A stretch of DNA of 64,000 nucleotides, taken from assembly GCF_041902845.1 (NCBI RefSeq), contig NZ_CP159486.1:806001-870000 (forward strand), given 5' to 3'. The DNA comes from Limibacterium fermenti (lineage in GTDB: Bacteria > Bacteroidota > Bacteroidia > Bacteroidales > Dysgonomonadaceae). The position numbers and the translations under genes were made by a program. The notes under the pieces are model-generated. The model had not been told where the DNA came from, made no database searches, and worked only from the letters and a program-made list of their open reading frames with translations. Positions 17,210-26,994 of the stretch are shown in pieces. The first letter of the stretch is position 1; every line of letters begins with the position of its first letter.

Positions 17210-19261
17210 ATGAATACTATTCCTAAAATTATACTCTTCTTTTTATTATTTTGTTCTGGTGTTGCGCTTTTCGCAGACAACAAAACACAAATAACAGTCG
17301 TTGACAGGCCAAATGCCGCAACTGTCCGTACAAATTATACGCAAAACAGGGCGCCGTTGCAACCGTTGCATTTTATCAAACTGCCGGTGGGCGATGTGAA
17401 ACCGAAGGGATGGTTACGCAAGTATCTGGAACTTCAGAAAAACGGGTTAACCGGCCATCTGGGCGAGATCAGCGCTTGGCTCGACAAGAAGAACAATGCG
17501 TGGCTGGGTACGGGCAACGATTTCGGATGGGAAGAAGTGCCTTACTGGCTGAAAGGATATGGGAATATGGCGTATATCCTCAACGATAAAGGGATGATTG
17601 ACGAAGCCAAAACATGGATTGAAGCCGCCTTTAAAAGTCAACGTGAAGACGGTTACTTCGGCCCCTATATCGAGAAGAACGGAAAGCCCGACTTATGGGG
17701 AAATATGATTATGCTATGGTGCTTGCAATCGTATTATGAGTATTCGAAAGATGATCGGGTTATCGATCTTATGACCCGTTATTTCCGCTGGCAGGCGAAT
17801 CTGCCCGACGATAAGTTTTTGAAAGACTATTGGGAGAATAGCCGGGGTGGCGATAATTTGATCAGTATTTACTGGTTATATAATCTCACCGGAGATGAAT
17901 TTTTATTGAATTTGGCCGAAAAAACTCATAAGAATACGGCCGATTGGCGGCAGCGTTCCACCTTACCTAACTGGCACAATGTGAATATCGCACAGAGTTT
18001 CCGGGAACCGGCGACGTATTATATGCTGTCCAAAGATTCAAGCGATCTGATGGCGACGTATAATGTCCATCACCTGATTCGCAATACGTTCGGGCAGGTG
18101 CCGGGAGGGATGTTCGGGGCCGACGAGAATGCCCGTATGGGCTATATCGATCCGCGGCAGGGTACCGAAACATGCGGGTTTGTGGAACAAATGGCTTCCG
18201 ATGAATTTCTGCTCCGTATCACCGGCGATCCTTTCTGGGCGGAACATTGCGAAGAGGTGGCGTTTAATTCGTATCCGGCGGCGGTGATGCCCGACTTCAA
18301 GTCGTTGCGTTACCTGACGGCTCCCAATCATACGGTGAGCGATTCCGAAAATCATCATCCCGGCATCGATAACAAAGGACCTTTTTTGGCGATGAATCCT
18401 TTCAGTAGCCGTTGCTGTCAACATAATCACTCGCAGGGGTGGCCTTATTATATCGAGCATCTGGTGATGGCGACCGCCGATAACGGATTGGCCGTCGCCT
18501 TGTACGGCGCTTGCGAAGCGCAGGTAAAAGTGGGCAATGATAAGACCATCCGCTTGATAGAAGAAACCAATTATCCGTTTGAAGAAAGCGTGCGGTTTAA
18601 AATCGAAACGCGCGAGGCGGTCACTTTTCCTGTTTATTTAAGAATCCCCACTTGGACCGAAAATGCATCCGTGAAGATCAACGGAAGCTCTGTGGATGCG
18701 GATTTGGTGAACGGGAAATATGTACGTATAGAAAGGGAGTGGAAAAATAATGATGAGATTACGCTCGATTTGCCGATGCATCTTTCTCAATCCGTATGGA
18801 AAGTAAATCAGGACAGCCGGAGCATTCATTACGGGCCATTGACGTTTTCATTAAAGATAAAGGAAGACTATGAGCGGGTTAGCAGTACCGAAACGGCGAT
18901 TGGCGATTCGAAGTGGCAAAAAGGAGCGGATGCTTCGAAATGGCCTTCGTATGAAATTCATCCGGGCAGCGATTGGAACTATGCGTTGGTTGTTGATGAT
19001 GAAGTACCGTTGGAACAGAATTTCGAGGTGATAAAGAAAGCTTGGCCCGCCGATAATTTTCCTTTCACCGTTGAAAATGCTCCGATTGAAATCAAAGCCC
19101 GTGGTAAAAAAGTGATCGGCTGGGATATCGATGAATATGGGTTGACTTCAGAACTCCCGATTAAGGGAAACAGACATTTTGCGGGCGAAACAGAACAGAT
19201 AACGCTAATCCCGATGGGAGCGGCCCGGTTGCGTATTTCGGCTTTCCCGATATATGAATAA
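17210..19261 (+). CDS. GH127-type beta-L-arabinofuranosidase (DUF1680)
   Basis: A 683-residue exported enzyme with a signal peptide (cut near ALFAD). The alpha/alpha-barrel shows DFGWEEVPYWLKGYG, and the metal/catalytic set Glu320 and Cys322 (GTETCGF) with Cys402-Cys403 (SRCCQHN). In characterised GH127 enzymes one Glu and three Cys bind zinc, and one Cys is the nucleophile; all are present here. The enzyme should release beta-linked L-arabinofuranose or a related sugar at the cell envelope. It is the first of three consecutive hydrolase genes (GH127, GH43, GH20). The family is strong; linkage specificity is inferred. Confidence 0.85.
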   Translation: MNTIPKIILFFLLFCSGVALFADNKTQITVVDRPNAATVRTNYTQNRAPLQPLHFIKLPVGDVKPKGWLRKYLELQKNGLTGHLGEISAWLDKKNNAWLGTGNDFGWEEVPYWLKGYGNMAYILNDKGMIDEAKTWIEAAFKSQREDGYFGPYIEKNGKPDLWGNMIMLWCLQSYYEYSKDDRVIDLMTRYFRWQANLPDDKFLKDYWENSRGGDNLISIYWLYNLTGDEFLLNLAEKTHKNTADWRQRSTLPNWHNVNIAQSFREPATYYMLSKDSSDLMATYNVHHLIRNTFGQVPGGMFGADENARMGYIDPRQGTETCGFVEQMASDEFLLRITGDPFWAEHCEEVAFNSYPAAVMPDFKSLRYLTAPNHTVSDSENHHPGIDNKGPFLAMNPFSSRCCQHNHSQGWPYYIEHLVMATADNGLAVALYGACEAQVKVGNDKTIRLIEETNYPFEESVRFKIETREAVTFPVYLRIPTWTENASVKINGSSVDADLVNGKYVRIEREWKNNDEITLDLPMHLSQSVWKVNQDSRSIHYGPLTFSLKIKEDYERVSSTETAIGDSKWQKGADASKWPSYEIHPGSDWNYALVVDDEVPLEQNFEVIKKAWPADNFPFTVENAPIEIKARGKKVIGWDIDEYGLTSELPIKGNRHFAGETEQITLIPMGAARLRISAFPIYE

Positions 19262-19307
19262 GGACTTGAAAAGTAGGCGATAGACCCTTTTAAGTTAGGG
19301 AGTTTAT

Positions 19308-19454
19308 TTTCGGAGTTCAAAGTTGTCCCTCCGATGTTTAAAATTGCACTTCTGAAGTCCAAAACCGGGCTTCTGAAGTTCAAAATCGAGCTTTTGAGGT
19401 CCAACGCCGATCTTCCGATGTTTAACGCTGGGCCTCCGACGTACGAAACAGATG
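19308..19454 (+). repeat. 21-bp minisatellite, seven units
   Basis: Seven consecutive 21-bp units (19308, 19329, 19350, 19371, 19392, 19413, 19434) with the pattern YTNYGANGTNYAAANYNGNNC. They diverge by several bases each but stay exactly in register. The array fills the gap between GH127 and GH43. The rest of the gap (19455-19613) is AT-rich with no element I recognise. Confidence 0.8.
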
Positions 19455-19613
19455 CATTTTTGTGCGAATGATATGTTTTTTGTATTTATTGAGATATTAT
19501 TTTTAGAATTTCTGTTCTATTTAATGTTCCTTTGGCGAAGGAACGGTTTGAAAGGCGATAATGAATGTATTCTTCGCTTTCAACTTAGGGCCTAAGTTAA
19601 GAATTCTTTTGTT

Positions 19614-20570
19614 ATGATGGTTATGATGAAAAAAACAATCCTTTTGTCTTTTCTGTTCTTGTCGGGGATATTCGTATGGGGAAATAATATTGCTCGATAT
19701 CCTTCCCGCAAGGGGCCTCTTTCATTGGCCGATCCTTTCATTATGTTGCATAATGACACCTATTATGCGTACGGTACCAATGCTGAAGACGGCATAGAAG
19801 TGTATACTTCTGAGAATTTGAAAGAATGGAGAAAAGAACAAAACCTTGCTCTTCACAAAAACGATTCTTTCGGCGATAAATGGTTCTGGGCGCCGGAAGT
19901 ATACCTTGTCAACGGTCGGTTTTACATGTATTATACGGCTGAAGAGCATATTTGTGTGGCGACTTCCGATTCACCGCTCGGCCCTTTCAAACAAGCGGAA
20001 CAGAAACCGATGCTCGAAGGGGAAAAGGCCATTGACAATACTCTTTTTATCGATGATGACGGAAAGGCTTATCTTTTTTTCGACCGTTTCAACGACGGCC
20101 TGAACATTTGGGTGGCGGAGCTGGAAAATGACTTCATAACGATTAAAAAAGAAACCTTGCATCCCTGCATTCATGTGTCGCAGGACTGGGAACAAGTTTG
20201 GCCCCGAGTGAATGAAGGCGCTTTCGTGGTGAAGCATGAAGGCGTATATTATATGACCTATTCGGCGAACAGTTACGAGAGCCCCTTTTACGGAATCGGT
20301 TGTGCTACGGCTACGGATATTATGGGAACATGGACGAAATATCGGGATAATCCTCTCCTGCAAAAGCCCGGCAATTTGGCCGGGGTAGGGCATAGTGCGA
20401 TGTTTTACGACAAGGATGGAAATCTGCGCATTGTTTTTCACGCGCATCATGATAAAGAATCGATTCATCCGAGGAAAATGTATATCGGAAAGGCCGGTTT
20501 TCGAAAAACAGACGGCGCAGACAGATTGTCTATTGAGCAGCAGTATGAAGTTCCGGTCTTGATCGAATAA
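19614..20570 (+). CDS. Family 43 glycoside hydrolase
   Basis: A 318-residue exported five-bladed beta-propeller. The start is uncertain among four clustered ATGs; the one at 19626 (MKKTILLSFLF) gives the neatest signal peptide. Using 19614 as residue 1, the catalytic base is Asp40 (LADPFIM), the pKa modulator Asp141 (KAIDNTLF) and the acid Glu201 (RVNEGAFV). FWAPEVY and a GIGCATATDIMGTW segment are also typical of GH43. Expected activity is alpha-L-arabinofuranosidase or beta-xylosidase, and the GH127 neighbour favours arabinose. It is a single domain with no attached carbohydrate-binding module. Confidence 0.85.
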   Translation: MMVMMKKTILLSFLFLSGIFVWGNNIARYPSRKGPLSLADPFIMLHNDTYYAYGTNAEDGIEVYTSENLKEWRKEQNLALHKNDSFGDKWFWAPEVYLVNGRFYMYYTAEEHICVATSDSPLGPFKQAEQKPMLEGEKAIDNTLFIDDDGKAYLFFDRFNDGLNIWVAELENDFITIKKETLHPCIHVSQDWEQVWPRVNEGAFVVKHEGVYYMTYSANSYESPFYGIGCATATDIMGTWTKYRDNPLLQKPGNLAGVGHSAMFYDKDGNLRIVFHAHHDKESIHPRKMYIGKAGFRKTDGADRLSIEQQYEVPVLIE

Positions 20571-20611
20571 ATAGATGAAAAAGATTTGTATATTTGTAGC
20601 GAATTAAACAA

Positions 20612-20643
20612 CCGGGGGGATCGTTTCGGGCGACCCCCCCCGG
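20612..20643 (+). terminator. GC-rich hairpin between GH43 and GH20
   Basis: CCGGGGGG at 20612-20619 pairs with the C8GG stretch ending at 20643. TCG/CGA extends the helix around a short loop. There is no T run on the + strand. It may be a weak terminator, an mRNA-stability element or an attenuation point inside the enzyme operon. Confidence 0.55.
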
Positions 20644-20670
20644 CAAGATTAACAATCATTATTTAAGAAC

Positions 20671-22500
20671 ATGAGAATAAAATTAAGTTTTCTACTAATC
20701 GTATGTATGAGCGCCGTTACGTTTTTGGCTTTTCCAAACGAACCGGATATTATACCGAAACCTTTCAGTTTAATTAAAAAAGAAGGAACGTTCATATTCA
20801 ACGCGAATACGAAAATCTATCGCAATTACGAGGAAGATATCCTTGTGGCCGGCTTCGTAAATGATTTTCTTCGGGATAATTACGGCTTTGATTTGAATGT
20901 GAGGCATTCTGCTTCTGTCCGTGACGGAATTAATTTTGTGCTGGATCGTTCTTTTGAAAAAGAAGCGTACGAGTTGACGATCGATAGCCGTTCCGTCGTG
21001 ATAAAAGGAAATACGGAGGGGCTTTTCTACGGCTTGCAAAGCCTTTTGCAGTTAATGCCGGTAGAAGCATCCGCAAGTCTTGCGCTCCCGCAGGTTGAGA
21101 TCAAAGACAAACCGCGTTTCGGGTATCGTGGAGCCATGTTGGATGTGGGGCGGTACTTTTTTACGGTGGAATCCGTTAAGCGGTTTATCGACCTGATGGC
21201 CTATTATAAATTGAATACCTTTCATTGGCACTTGACCGAGGATGGCGGCTGGCGCATCGAGATAAAAAAATATCCGTTGTTAACGCAAGTAGGCGCCTGG
21301 AGAAGAAGTACTCAAACCGATAATAAAAATACCGATCAGTCGTTCGACCGTTTGCCTCACGGAGGGTACTATACGCAACCACAAATCCGCGATATTGTCG
21401 CCTATGCCCGGCAACGCAACGTCACCATCATTCCGGAGATCGATATGCCGGGGCATATGCTGGCGGCATTGGCGGCTTATCCCCATCTCTCTTGTACCGG
21501 AGGCCCTTTTAAAGTGTTGGAACAATGGGGAATTCAAAAAGATGTTTTGTGTGCCGGAAATGAAGAGACCTACCGCTTCCTTGAAGATGTGTTGGACGAA
21601 GTGATGGAACTGTTCCCCTCTGAAATCATTCATATCGGGGGCGATGAAGCGCCTAAAGACCGCTGGAAAGAATGTCCCAAATGCCAGGCAAAGATCAAAC
21701 AGGAAAACCTGAAAGACGAACATGAGTTGCAGAGTTATTTTGTGAAGAGGATTGGAAAATACCTCGAAAGCAAAGGGCGGAGAATGCTTGGTTGGGATGA
21801 GATTATGGAAGGCGGAATAGCCGATAATGCGATGATCATGAGTTGGAGAGGCGAAGAAGGAGGAATCGAGGCCGCCAAACACAAACATCAGGTAGTCATG
21901 GCGCCTACTCATTACTTGTATTTGGATTATTACCAGGGCGATCCGGCAACCGAACCGTTTAATATCGGTGGAAACCTGCCTCTGGAAAAAGTCTATCATT
22001 ACAATCCTACCGGCGCGATTCCGGAGGAATACCATCCGTATGTCATCGGCGTACAGGGAAATTTATGGATGGAGTTTATTCATAGTGTCCCGAAACTCGA
22101 TTATATGGCGTTTCCGCGTCTTTTGGCTGTCTCGGAGATCGGGTGGAGCACTGAAAAGAAAGACTATCCTGATTTTAGGAAGCGTGTCGGTTCGAATTTA
22201 TGTTGGCTGGATAAAATGAACGTGAATTTCAGAATTCCGGAGCCGCTGGGGCTCGAAAATGTCGAATCCACATCCGATAATGTGACCGTTTCTTTGACTC
22301 CGCCCGTTGCCGGTTCTCAAATATATTACACGTTGGATGGCTCCGATCCTTTACTCGCCGGCGTATTGTATGTCAAGCCCATCGCGGTCGCTTTGTCGCC
22401 GACGACCCCTGTAGAGTTGAAATGTGTCGTGAAGACCCTTACGGGAAGAGTCAGCACAACCTACAAAGCGCAGTATAGTTTAAAAAAGACCGCAGACTAA
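20671..22500 (+). CDS. GH20 beta-N-acetylhexosaminidase
   Basis: A 609-residue exported enzyme: signal peptide, an N-terminal GH20b domain (about residues 25-145), and a TIM barrel (about 150-500) with the catalytic pair Asp325-Glu326 in HIGGDEAPKDRW. FHWHLTEDGGWRIEIKKYP and IPEIDMPGHM are family hallmarks. The last 80 residues carry a chitobiase C-terminal-like strand (YYTLDGSDP). It removes terminal GlcNAc or GalNAc by substrate-assisted catalysis. Its presence beside arabinose enzymes suggests that the target glycan also carries an N-acetylhexosamine, or that this gene serves another glycan. Confidence 0.92.
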   Translation: MRIKLSFLLIVCMSAVTFLAFPNEPDIIPKPFSLIKKEGTFIFNANTKIYRNYEEDILVAGFVNDFLRDNYGFDLNVRHSASVRDGINFVLDRSFEKEAYELTIDSRSVVIKGNTEGLFYGLQSLLQLMPVEASASLALPQVEIKDKPRFGYRGAMLDVGRYFFTVESVKRFIDLMAYYKLNTFHWHLTEDGGWRIEIKKYPLLTQVGAWRRSTQTDNKNTDQSFDRLPHGGYYTQPQIRDIVAYARQRNVTIIPEIDMPGHMLAALAAYPHLSCTGGPFKVLEQWGIQKDVLCAGNEETYRFLEDVLDEVMELFPSEIIHIGGDEAPKDRWKECPKCQAKIKQENLKDEHELQSYFVKRIGKYLESKGRRMLGWDEIMEGGIADNAMIMSWRGEEGGIEAAKHKHQVVMAPTHYLYLDYYQGDPATEPFNIGGNLPLEKVYHYNPTGAIPEEYHPYVIGVQGNLWMEFIHSVPKLDYMAFPRLLAVSEIGWSTEKKDYPDFRKRVGSNLCWLDKMNVNFRIPEPLGLENVESTSDNVTVSLTPPVAGSQIYYTLDGSDPLLAGVLYVKPIAVALSPTTPVELKCVVKTLTGRVSTTYKAQYSLKKTAD

Positions 22501-22576
22501 GGGACTTCGTCCGGTAATGCCTCCGGCGATAAACGCTCCGCGTGAAACGGCTAACGCCGATAGTTGAAAACAATGA

Positions 22577-22625
22577 GACTACAGACCGGAGACCGAAGAC
22601 CGGAGACTGGAGACCGGAGACTGAA
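22577..22625 (+). repeat. GAC-rich heptamer array upstream of the HTCS gene
   Basis: Seven 7-bp units ending just before the regulator start: GACTACA, GACCGGA, GACCGAA, GACCGGA, GACTGGA, GACCGGA, GACTGAA. The same unit type recurs at 44335 and 57544. The array keeps the frame open upstream of the true ATG, which makes the ORF look 30 codons longer than it is. Confidence 0.8.
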
Positions 22626-22631
22626 AAGCAA

Positions 22632-25600
22632 ATGAATAAAAGATTGTGGGTATATCTATGTGCCGTTTGGTGTATGTTTACATACAACCAAGCGGCTTTA
22701 TATGCCCACCGCTCTTATTATTTCAAACATTATAACATTAATAACGGACTTTCGCAAAATACCGTGCAGCGTATTCTTCAAGACCGGAAGGGTTTTATGT
22801 GGTTCGGTACGAAAGACGGACTTAATCGCTTTGACGGCACATCTTTCAAAATTTTTCATTTTTCTACCAATAGTGAATTAAAAGATAATGTATTCCGCTG
22901 TATTCTTCAAGATGAAGACGAGTCTATTTGGGTGGGCACTGATGATGGGGTGTATATCTACAATAGTGTGAAAGAAACATTCTCTCGCTTTAGTGAAAGG
23001 GATAAAAATCAAAATATTGTCGAAGGAGCTGTAAGCGATATGATCCTGGATGAGGATGGGGATATTTGGATTTCAGTGGAAGAGAAAGGCGTATTTCATT
23101 ATGCGAAAAAAACCAAAGAACTATTTCATTACGATATTAAAACCACGCCCGGAGGCTTAAAAGGAATCACTCTCTGTGCTGATAAAGATGGCGGAGTATG
23201 GGCATTCCCCTATTCTTCCCGCCCGTTTATGTATATAGATAAAAAGAAAAGACAAACAAAAGAGTTTAAATTGTACCCCGGAAATGAATTTCTCTTTGAT
23301 GCAGGGGAAATCAATGTGGTATTAGCGGATCCCTTTAATCAATTATTGGTGGGAACATCCCGTAAAGGATTGCTCCGTATTAATACGGTTAATGGAAATT
23401 ATGAAGTGCTTTTAGATAAAGACGAAAATAATCAACCCATATTCGTTCGCGATGTCTTACGGGTCGGAGAAGATATCCTTTGGATCGGATCCGAATCGGG
23501 AATTTATATTTATTCTTTTTCCCGGAATAGCGTTATTCACCACTTAAAGCACGATGATGCCGATCCCAATTCCATATCCGATAATGCCATTTACTCCTTA
23601 TATAAGGATAACGAGAACGGTATTTGGGTGGGAAGCTATTTCGGGGGAGTCGATTATTATTCCGAACAGTACGGCAATTTTGAAAAACAGTATCCTGTCG
23701 GAAGCGAAAACAGCATTAGCGGACGCCGCATAAGGGAATTTTGCCCTGCTCCCGACGGAAATATTTGGATTGGCACGGAAGATAACGGCCTGAACCTGTT
23801 CGACCCTGCTTCGGATACTTTTCTTCCGCTCCCCCCTTCCCTCGATCATCTTTACAATAATATCCATGCGCTCTATGCCGAAAACGATGCCATATGGATC
23901 GGAACCTTCTCAAAAGGCCTGAACCGGTATAATGTAAAGACAAAAACGCTTAAAACATATATAAATACGGATAGCCAAAATTCAATCAGTGAGAACAGTA
24001 TTTTTTCCTTGTGCAAGGACCGGCAAGGGACGTTATGGGTGGGAACGCTTTCAGGGTTGAATATCTATAATCCGGAAACCGATGATTTTACCCGCATTAA
24101 ACAGCTCGAAGGCCTATTTATACAGGATATAAAGGAAGATACCGATGGGAATGTATGGTTCGCTACTTTTTTGAAGGGGCTCTATCGGTATCGTCCGAAA
24201 GATAAAACATGGAAAAACTATATGCACAATCCGCTCGATTCAACCACCCTTGCGTATAATAAGGTGACGAGTATTTTTGAAGACAGCCGCGAACGGTTGT
24301 GGATAACGACCGAAGGAGGCGGATTTTGTCTTTATGAGAAGGAAACGGAATCATTCCGTACGATGAATGATGCGGATGGACTTCCCAATAATGTGGTTTA
24401 TCAGATAAAAGAAGATCGTCAGGGGCGCTTATGGCTATCGACCAACCGGGGGCTTGTTTGCTTCGATCCCGATCATCACACCTTTAAAAGCTACACGATT
24501 GAAAGCGGGTTGAAAAGTAATCAATTCAATTATAAATCGAGCTATAAAGCTCCCGACGGCACCCTGTATTTCGGTTCCATCGACGGCTTTGTCCGGTTTA
24601 ACCCCGACTCGTTCAAAGAATATGCCCACACTCCTCCGTTAGTACTGACGGACCTGTATATCAATAATGAACCGGCCAATATTTCCGATAAAAACACGCC
24701 GTTATCACAAAGCATCCTCTATGCCGATGCCCTGGAATTACCCTACCATAAAAACTCTTTCAGCCTCCGGTATGCCGTATTAAGTTATACCGCGCGGCAA
24801 TCGGGAGGCATAGAGTATATGCTGGAAGGTTTCGATGAGGAATGGATTCGCCATGGTGCCGGGCAGTCTATCATTTATACCAATTTGAGGCCGGGTACAT
24901 ACACCCTTAAAATAATACTGAAAGAGGGCCCCCGGACAATAGCGGCCAAAAATCTGACTATCCGCATCAAGCCGCCTTTATGGATGACGACTTGGGCTTA
25001 TTTAGTTTACTTTATACTCCTCGCGGCAGCCGTTTTTGCCCTGCTTTATCATTTGCAGCAGCGGGAAGTGAAAATGCAAAGGCGCAAAATGCGTATCTTT
25101 CAACAAGAGAAGGAGCGGGAACTGTATCGTTCCAAAATGAATTTCTTTACCGACATCGCTCATGAGATCCGGACGCCTTTGTCGTTAATCAAAGCCCCGT
25201 TGGACCATGTGTTGTTGACGGAACCGGTATCGGGTAATTTGAAAGAAAACCTGGAGATTATGCATAAAAATACCGACCGCTTATTGAGTCTGGTGAATCA
25301 GTTACTCGATTTCCGGAAAACCGAAGCGGAGGCCTATGCCTTGCATCTGGTACGGTATAATGTGACCGATTTGCTTCGGGAGACGTTTATCCGGTTTCTC
25401 CCGTTGGTAAAGCAGAAGAATACGACCTTCCATACCGATTTACCTCAAACGGATATTTTGGCCAAAATCGATAAGGAAGCGTTTCTGAAAATTATTAGTA
25501 ACTTATTGAATAACGCGTTGAAATATGGGGAGTCTTTGTTGAATGTAAACGTGTTTGTCGATGAAAGGGAACCTGTTTTTCATGTCGTGGTGCAAAATGA

Positions 25601-26606
25601 TGGCGATGTTATTTCCCCGGAGCATCGGAATGAGATATTCAAACCGTTCGTACATATCGATAAAAACAAGGATAAGGTGATTACCGGCACGGGTATCGGA
25701 TTGGCTCTTTCTCTTTCGTTGGCCGAGTTGCATAACGGCTCATTGTTTTACACGGTAGACGATGGGCTGAATGGGTTTCATCTGGTACTGCCGATCGGGG
25801 ATGCCGAACCTGTCCCGCCCCCTGCGCCGGAAATACAAGGCAAATCATCGTCGAAATCAACCCATGCCGATTCCTTACTGGTCGTGGAAGATGACCGTGA
25901 GATGCTTCAATTCATCGCGAAGTGTCTATCGCCGCATTACGAAGTGTTTACGGCTGAGAACGGAGAGCAAGCCTTGAAAATTCTGCAAGACAACGGGGTG
26001 AATTGTATTATTAGCGACGTGATGATGCCGGGCATGGACGGATTTGAGTTTACAAAGCGGATTAAGTCGGATGTGGAGTTCAGCCATATTCCGGTCATCC
26101 TTCTCACGGCTAAGACGAATGTCCAGGCAAAGGTGAAAGGGTTCGAGATAGGCGCCGACGATTATATTGAAAAGCCTTTCTCCATTGAGGTGCTTTTAGC
26201 GCGTATAGCCAACCTGTTGAATAACCGCAATAAACTTAGGGAGACGTTCTTAAAACATCCTTTTATCGGTACCAATACGATTGCTTTGACAAAATCGGAT
26301 GGAGAGTTTCTGAAGAAACTGAATGAGATCGTCCAGGAGAATTTACATAATCCTGATTTTAATGTCGAGATTATCGCCGAGTTGGTGAATATGAGCCGGG
26401 CGAGTTTTTACCGTAAAATAAAGGGCATACTCAATTTAACGCCGAATGAATATATCAAAGTGGAGCGGTTGAAGAAAGCGGCGCAACTTCTAAAGGATAA
26501 AGAATACAAAGTGAACGAGATTTGCTATATGGTGGGCTTTAATTCGCCGTCGTATTTCGCGAGATGTTTTCAGCAACAGTTCGGGATGCTGCCAAAAGAC
26601 TTTTAA
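22632..26606 (+). CDS. Hybrid two-component system regulator of the sugar locus
   Basis: A 1324-residue sensor-regulator, starting at ATG 22632 (MNKRLWVYLCAVW), which supplies the membrane signal. In order: about 14 beta-propeller reg-prop repeats (NGLSQNTVQRILQDRKGFMWF and similar), a Y_Y_Y domain, a membrane helix (near 800), a His-kinase core with His844 (DIAHEIRTP) and ATP lid TGTGIGLAL, a receiver domain with Asp1129 (SDVMMPGMDG), and an AraC-type DNA-binding domain (about 1225-1324). The periplasmic propeller normally binds an oligosaccharide released by the locus and switches on its genes. The binding sites are not recognised here. Confidence 0.95.
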   Translation: MNKRLWVYLCAVWCMFTYNQAALYAHRSYYFKHYNINNGLSQNTVQRILQDRKGFMWFGTKDGLNRFDGTSFKIFHFSTNSELKDNVFRCILQDEDESIWVGTDDGVYIYNSVKETFSRFSERDKNQNIVEGAVSDMILDEDGDIWISVEEKGVFHYAKKTKELFHYDIKTTPGGLKGITLCADKDGGVWAFPYSSRPFMYIDKKKRQTKEFKLYPGNEFLFDAGEINVVLADPFNQLLVGTSRKGLLRINTVNGNYEVLLDKDENNQPIFVRDVLRVGEDILWIGSESGIYIYSFSRNSVIHHLKHDDADPNSISDNAIYSLYKDNENGIWVGSYFGGVDYYSEQYGNFEKQYPVGSENSISGRRIREFCPAPDGNIWIGTEDNGLNLFDPASDTFLPLPPSLDHLYNNIHALYAENDAIWIGTFSKGLNRYNVKTKTLKTYINTDSQNSISENSIFSLCKDRQGTLWVGTLSGLNIYNPETDDFTRIKQLEGLFIQDIKEDTDGNVWFATFLKGLYRYRPKDKTWKNYMHNPLDSTTLAYNKVTSIFEDSRERLWITTEGGGFCLYEKETESFRTMNDADGLPNNVVYQIKEDRQGRLWLSTNRGLVCFDPDHHTFKSYTIESGLKSNQFNYKSSYKAPDGTLYFGSIDGFVRFNPDSFKEYAHTPPLVLTDLYINNEPANISDKNTPLSQSILYADALELPYHKNSFSLRYAVLSYTARQSGGIEYMLEGFDEEWIRHGAGQSIIYTNLRPGTYTLKIILKEGPRTIAAKNLTIRIKPPLWMTTWAYLVYFILLAAAVFALLYHLQQREVKMQRRKMRIFQQEKERELYRSKMNFFTDIAHEIRTPLSLIKAPLDHVLLTEPVSGNLKENLEIMHKNTDRLLSLVNQLLDFRKTEAEAYALHLVRYNVTDLLRETFIRFLPLVKQKNTTFHTDLPQTDILAKIDKEAFLKIISNLLNNALKYGESLLNVNVFVDEREPVFHVVVQNDGDVISPEHRNEIFKPFVHIDKNKDKVITGTGIGLALSLSLAELHNGSLFYTVDDGLNGFHLVLPIGDAEPVPPPAPEIQGKSSSKSTHADSLLVVEDDREMLQFIAKCLSPHYEVFTAENGEQALKILQDNGVNCIISDVMMPGMDGFEFTKRIKSDVEFSHIPVILLTAKTNVQAKVKGFEIGADDYIEKPFSIEVLLARIANLLNNRNKLRETFLKHPFIGTNTIALTKSDGEFLKKLNEIVQENLHNPDFNVEIIAELVNMSRASFYRKIKGILNLTPNEYIKVERLKKAAQLLKDKEYKVNEICYMVGFNSPSYFARCFQQQFGMLPKDF

Positions 26607-26607
26607 T

Positions 26608-26698
26608 AATTACAAATTACGAATTACAAATTACAAATTACAAATGACAAATTATGAATTACAAATTATGAATGACAAATTACAAATTATAAATTACG
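26608..26698 (+). repeat. AT-rich heptamer array, AATTACA orientation
   Basis: Thirteen 7-bp units of AATTACA, AATTACG, AATGACA and AATTATG type, starting directly after the HTCS stop. Bases 26635-26668 form one arm of a perfect 34-bp inverted repeat with 26862-26895. This array and its partner bracket about 140 bp of unique AT-rich sequence. Confidence 0.85.
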
Positions 26699-26840
26699 AA
26701 TTTACGTTTCGCAAGTTATTTCGTCAGAAAGGTTGCAGTTATCTTTTACTGTTTACTGTGAAACTTGAGTTGTTAATTGCTAATTGATACAGGGTCTAAC
26801 GTTTCCGGTCCGCTATTCTTTAGACTTTTGACTTTAGGCC

Positions 26841-26896
26841 TCATTTGTCATTTGTCATTTGTAATTTGTAATTCATAATTTGTCATTTGTAATTTA
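26841..26896 (+). repeat. AT-rich heptamer array, TCATTTG/TAATTTG orientation
   Basis: Eight 7-bp units in the opposite orientation to the 26608 array. Bases 26862-26895 are the exact reverse complement of 26635-26668. It lies upstream of the GH2 gene. The rest of the gap (26699-26840 and 26897-26994) has no gene; a TAATTTCG at 26966 is a poor -7 match. Confidence 0.85.
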
Positions 26897-26994
26897 TATG
26901 AGATGATATTCGCACTTTTTGAACAGATTGTCGCAGGATTTTAAAAAGAATAAGCCTAATTTCGTGACGTCGAATTTAAACATGTAAAATAATT

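Noticed and set aside
22542..22631. Upstream start for the HTCS gene giving 30 more residues
   Set aside because: Those codons are the GAC heptamer array; the ATG at 22632 gives a proper membrane signal.
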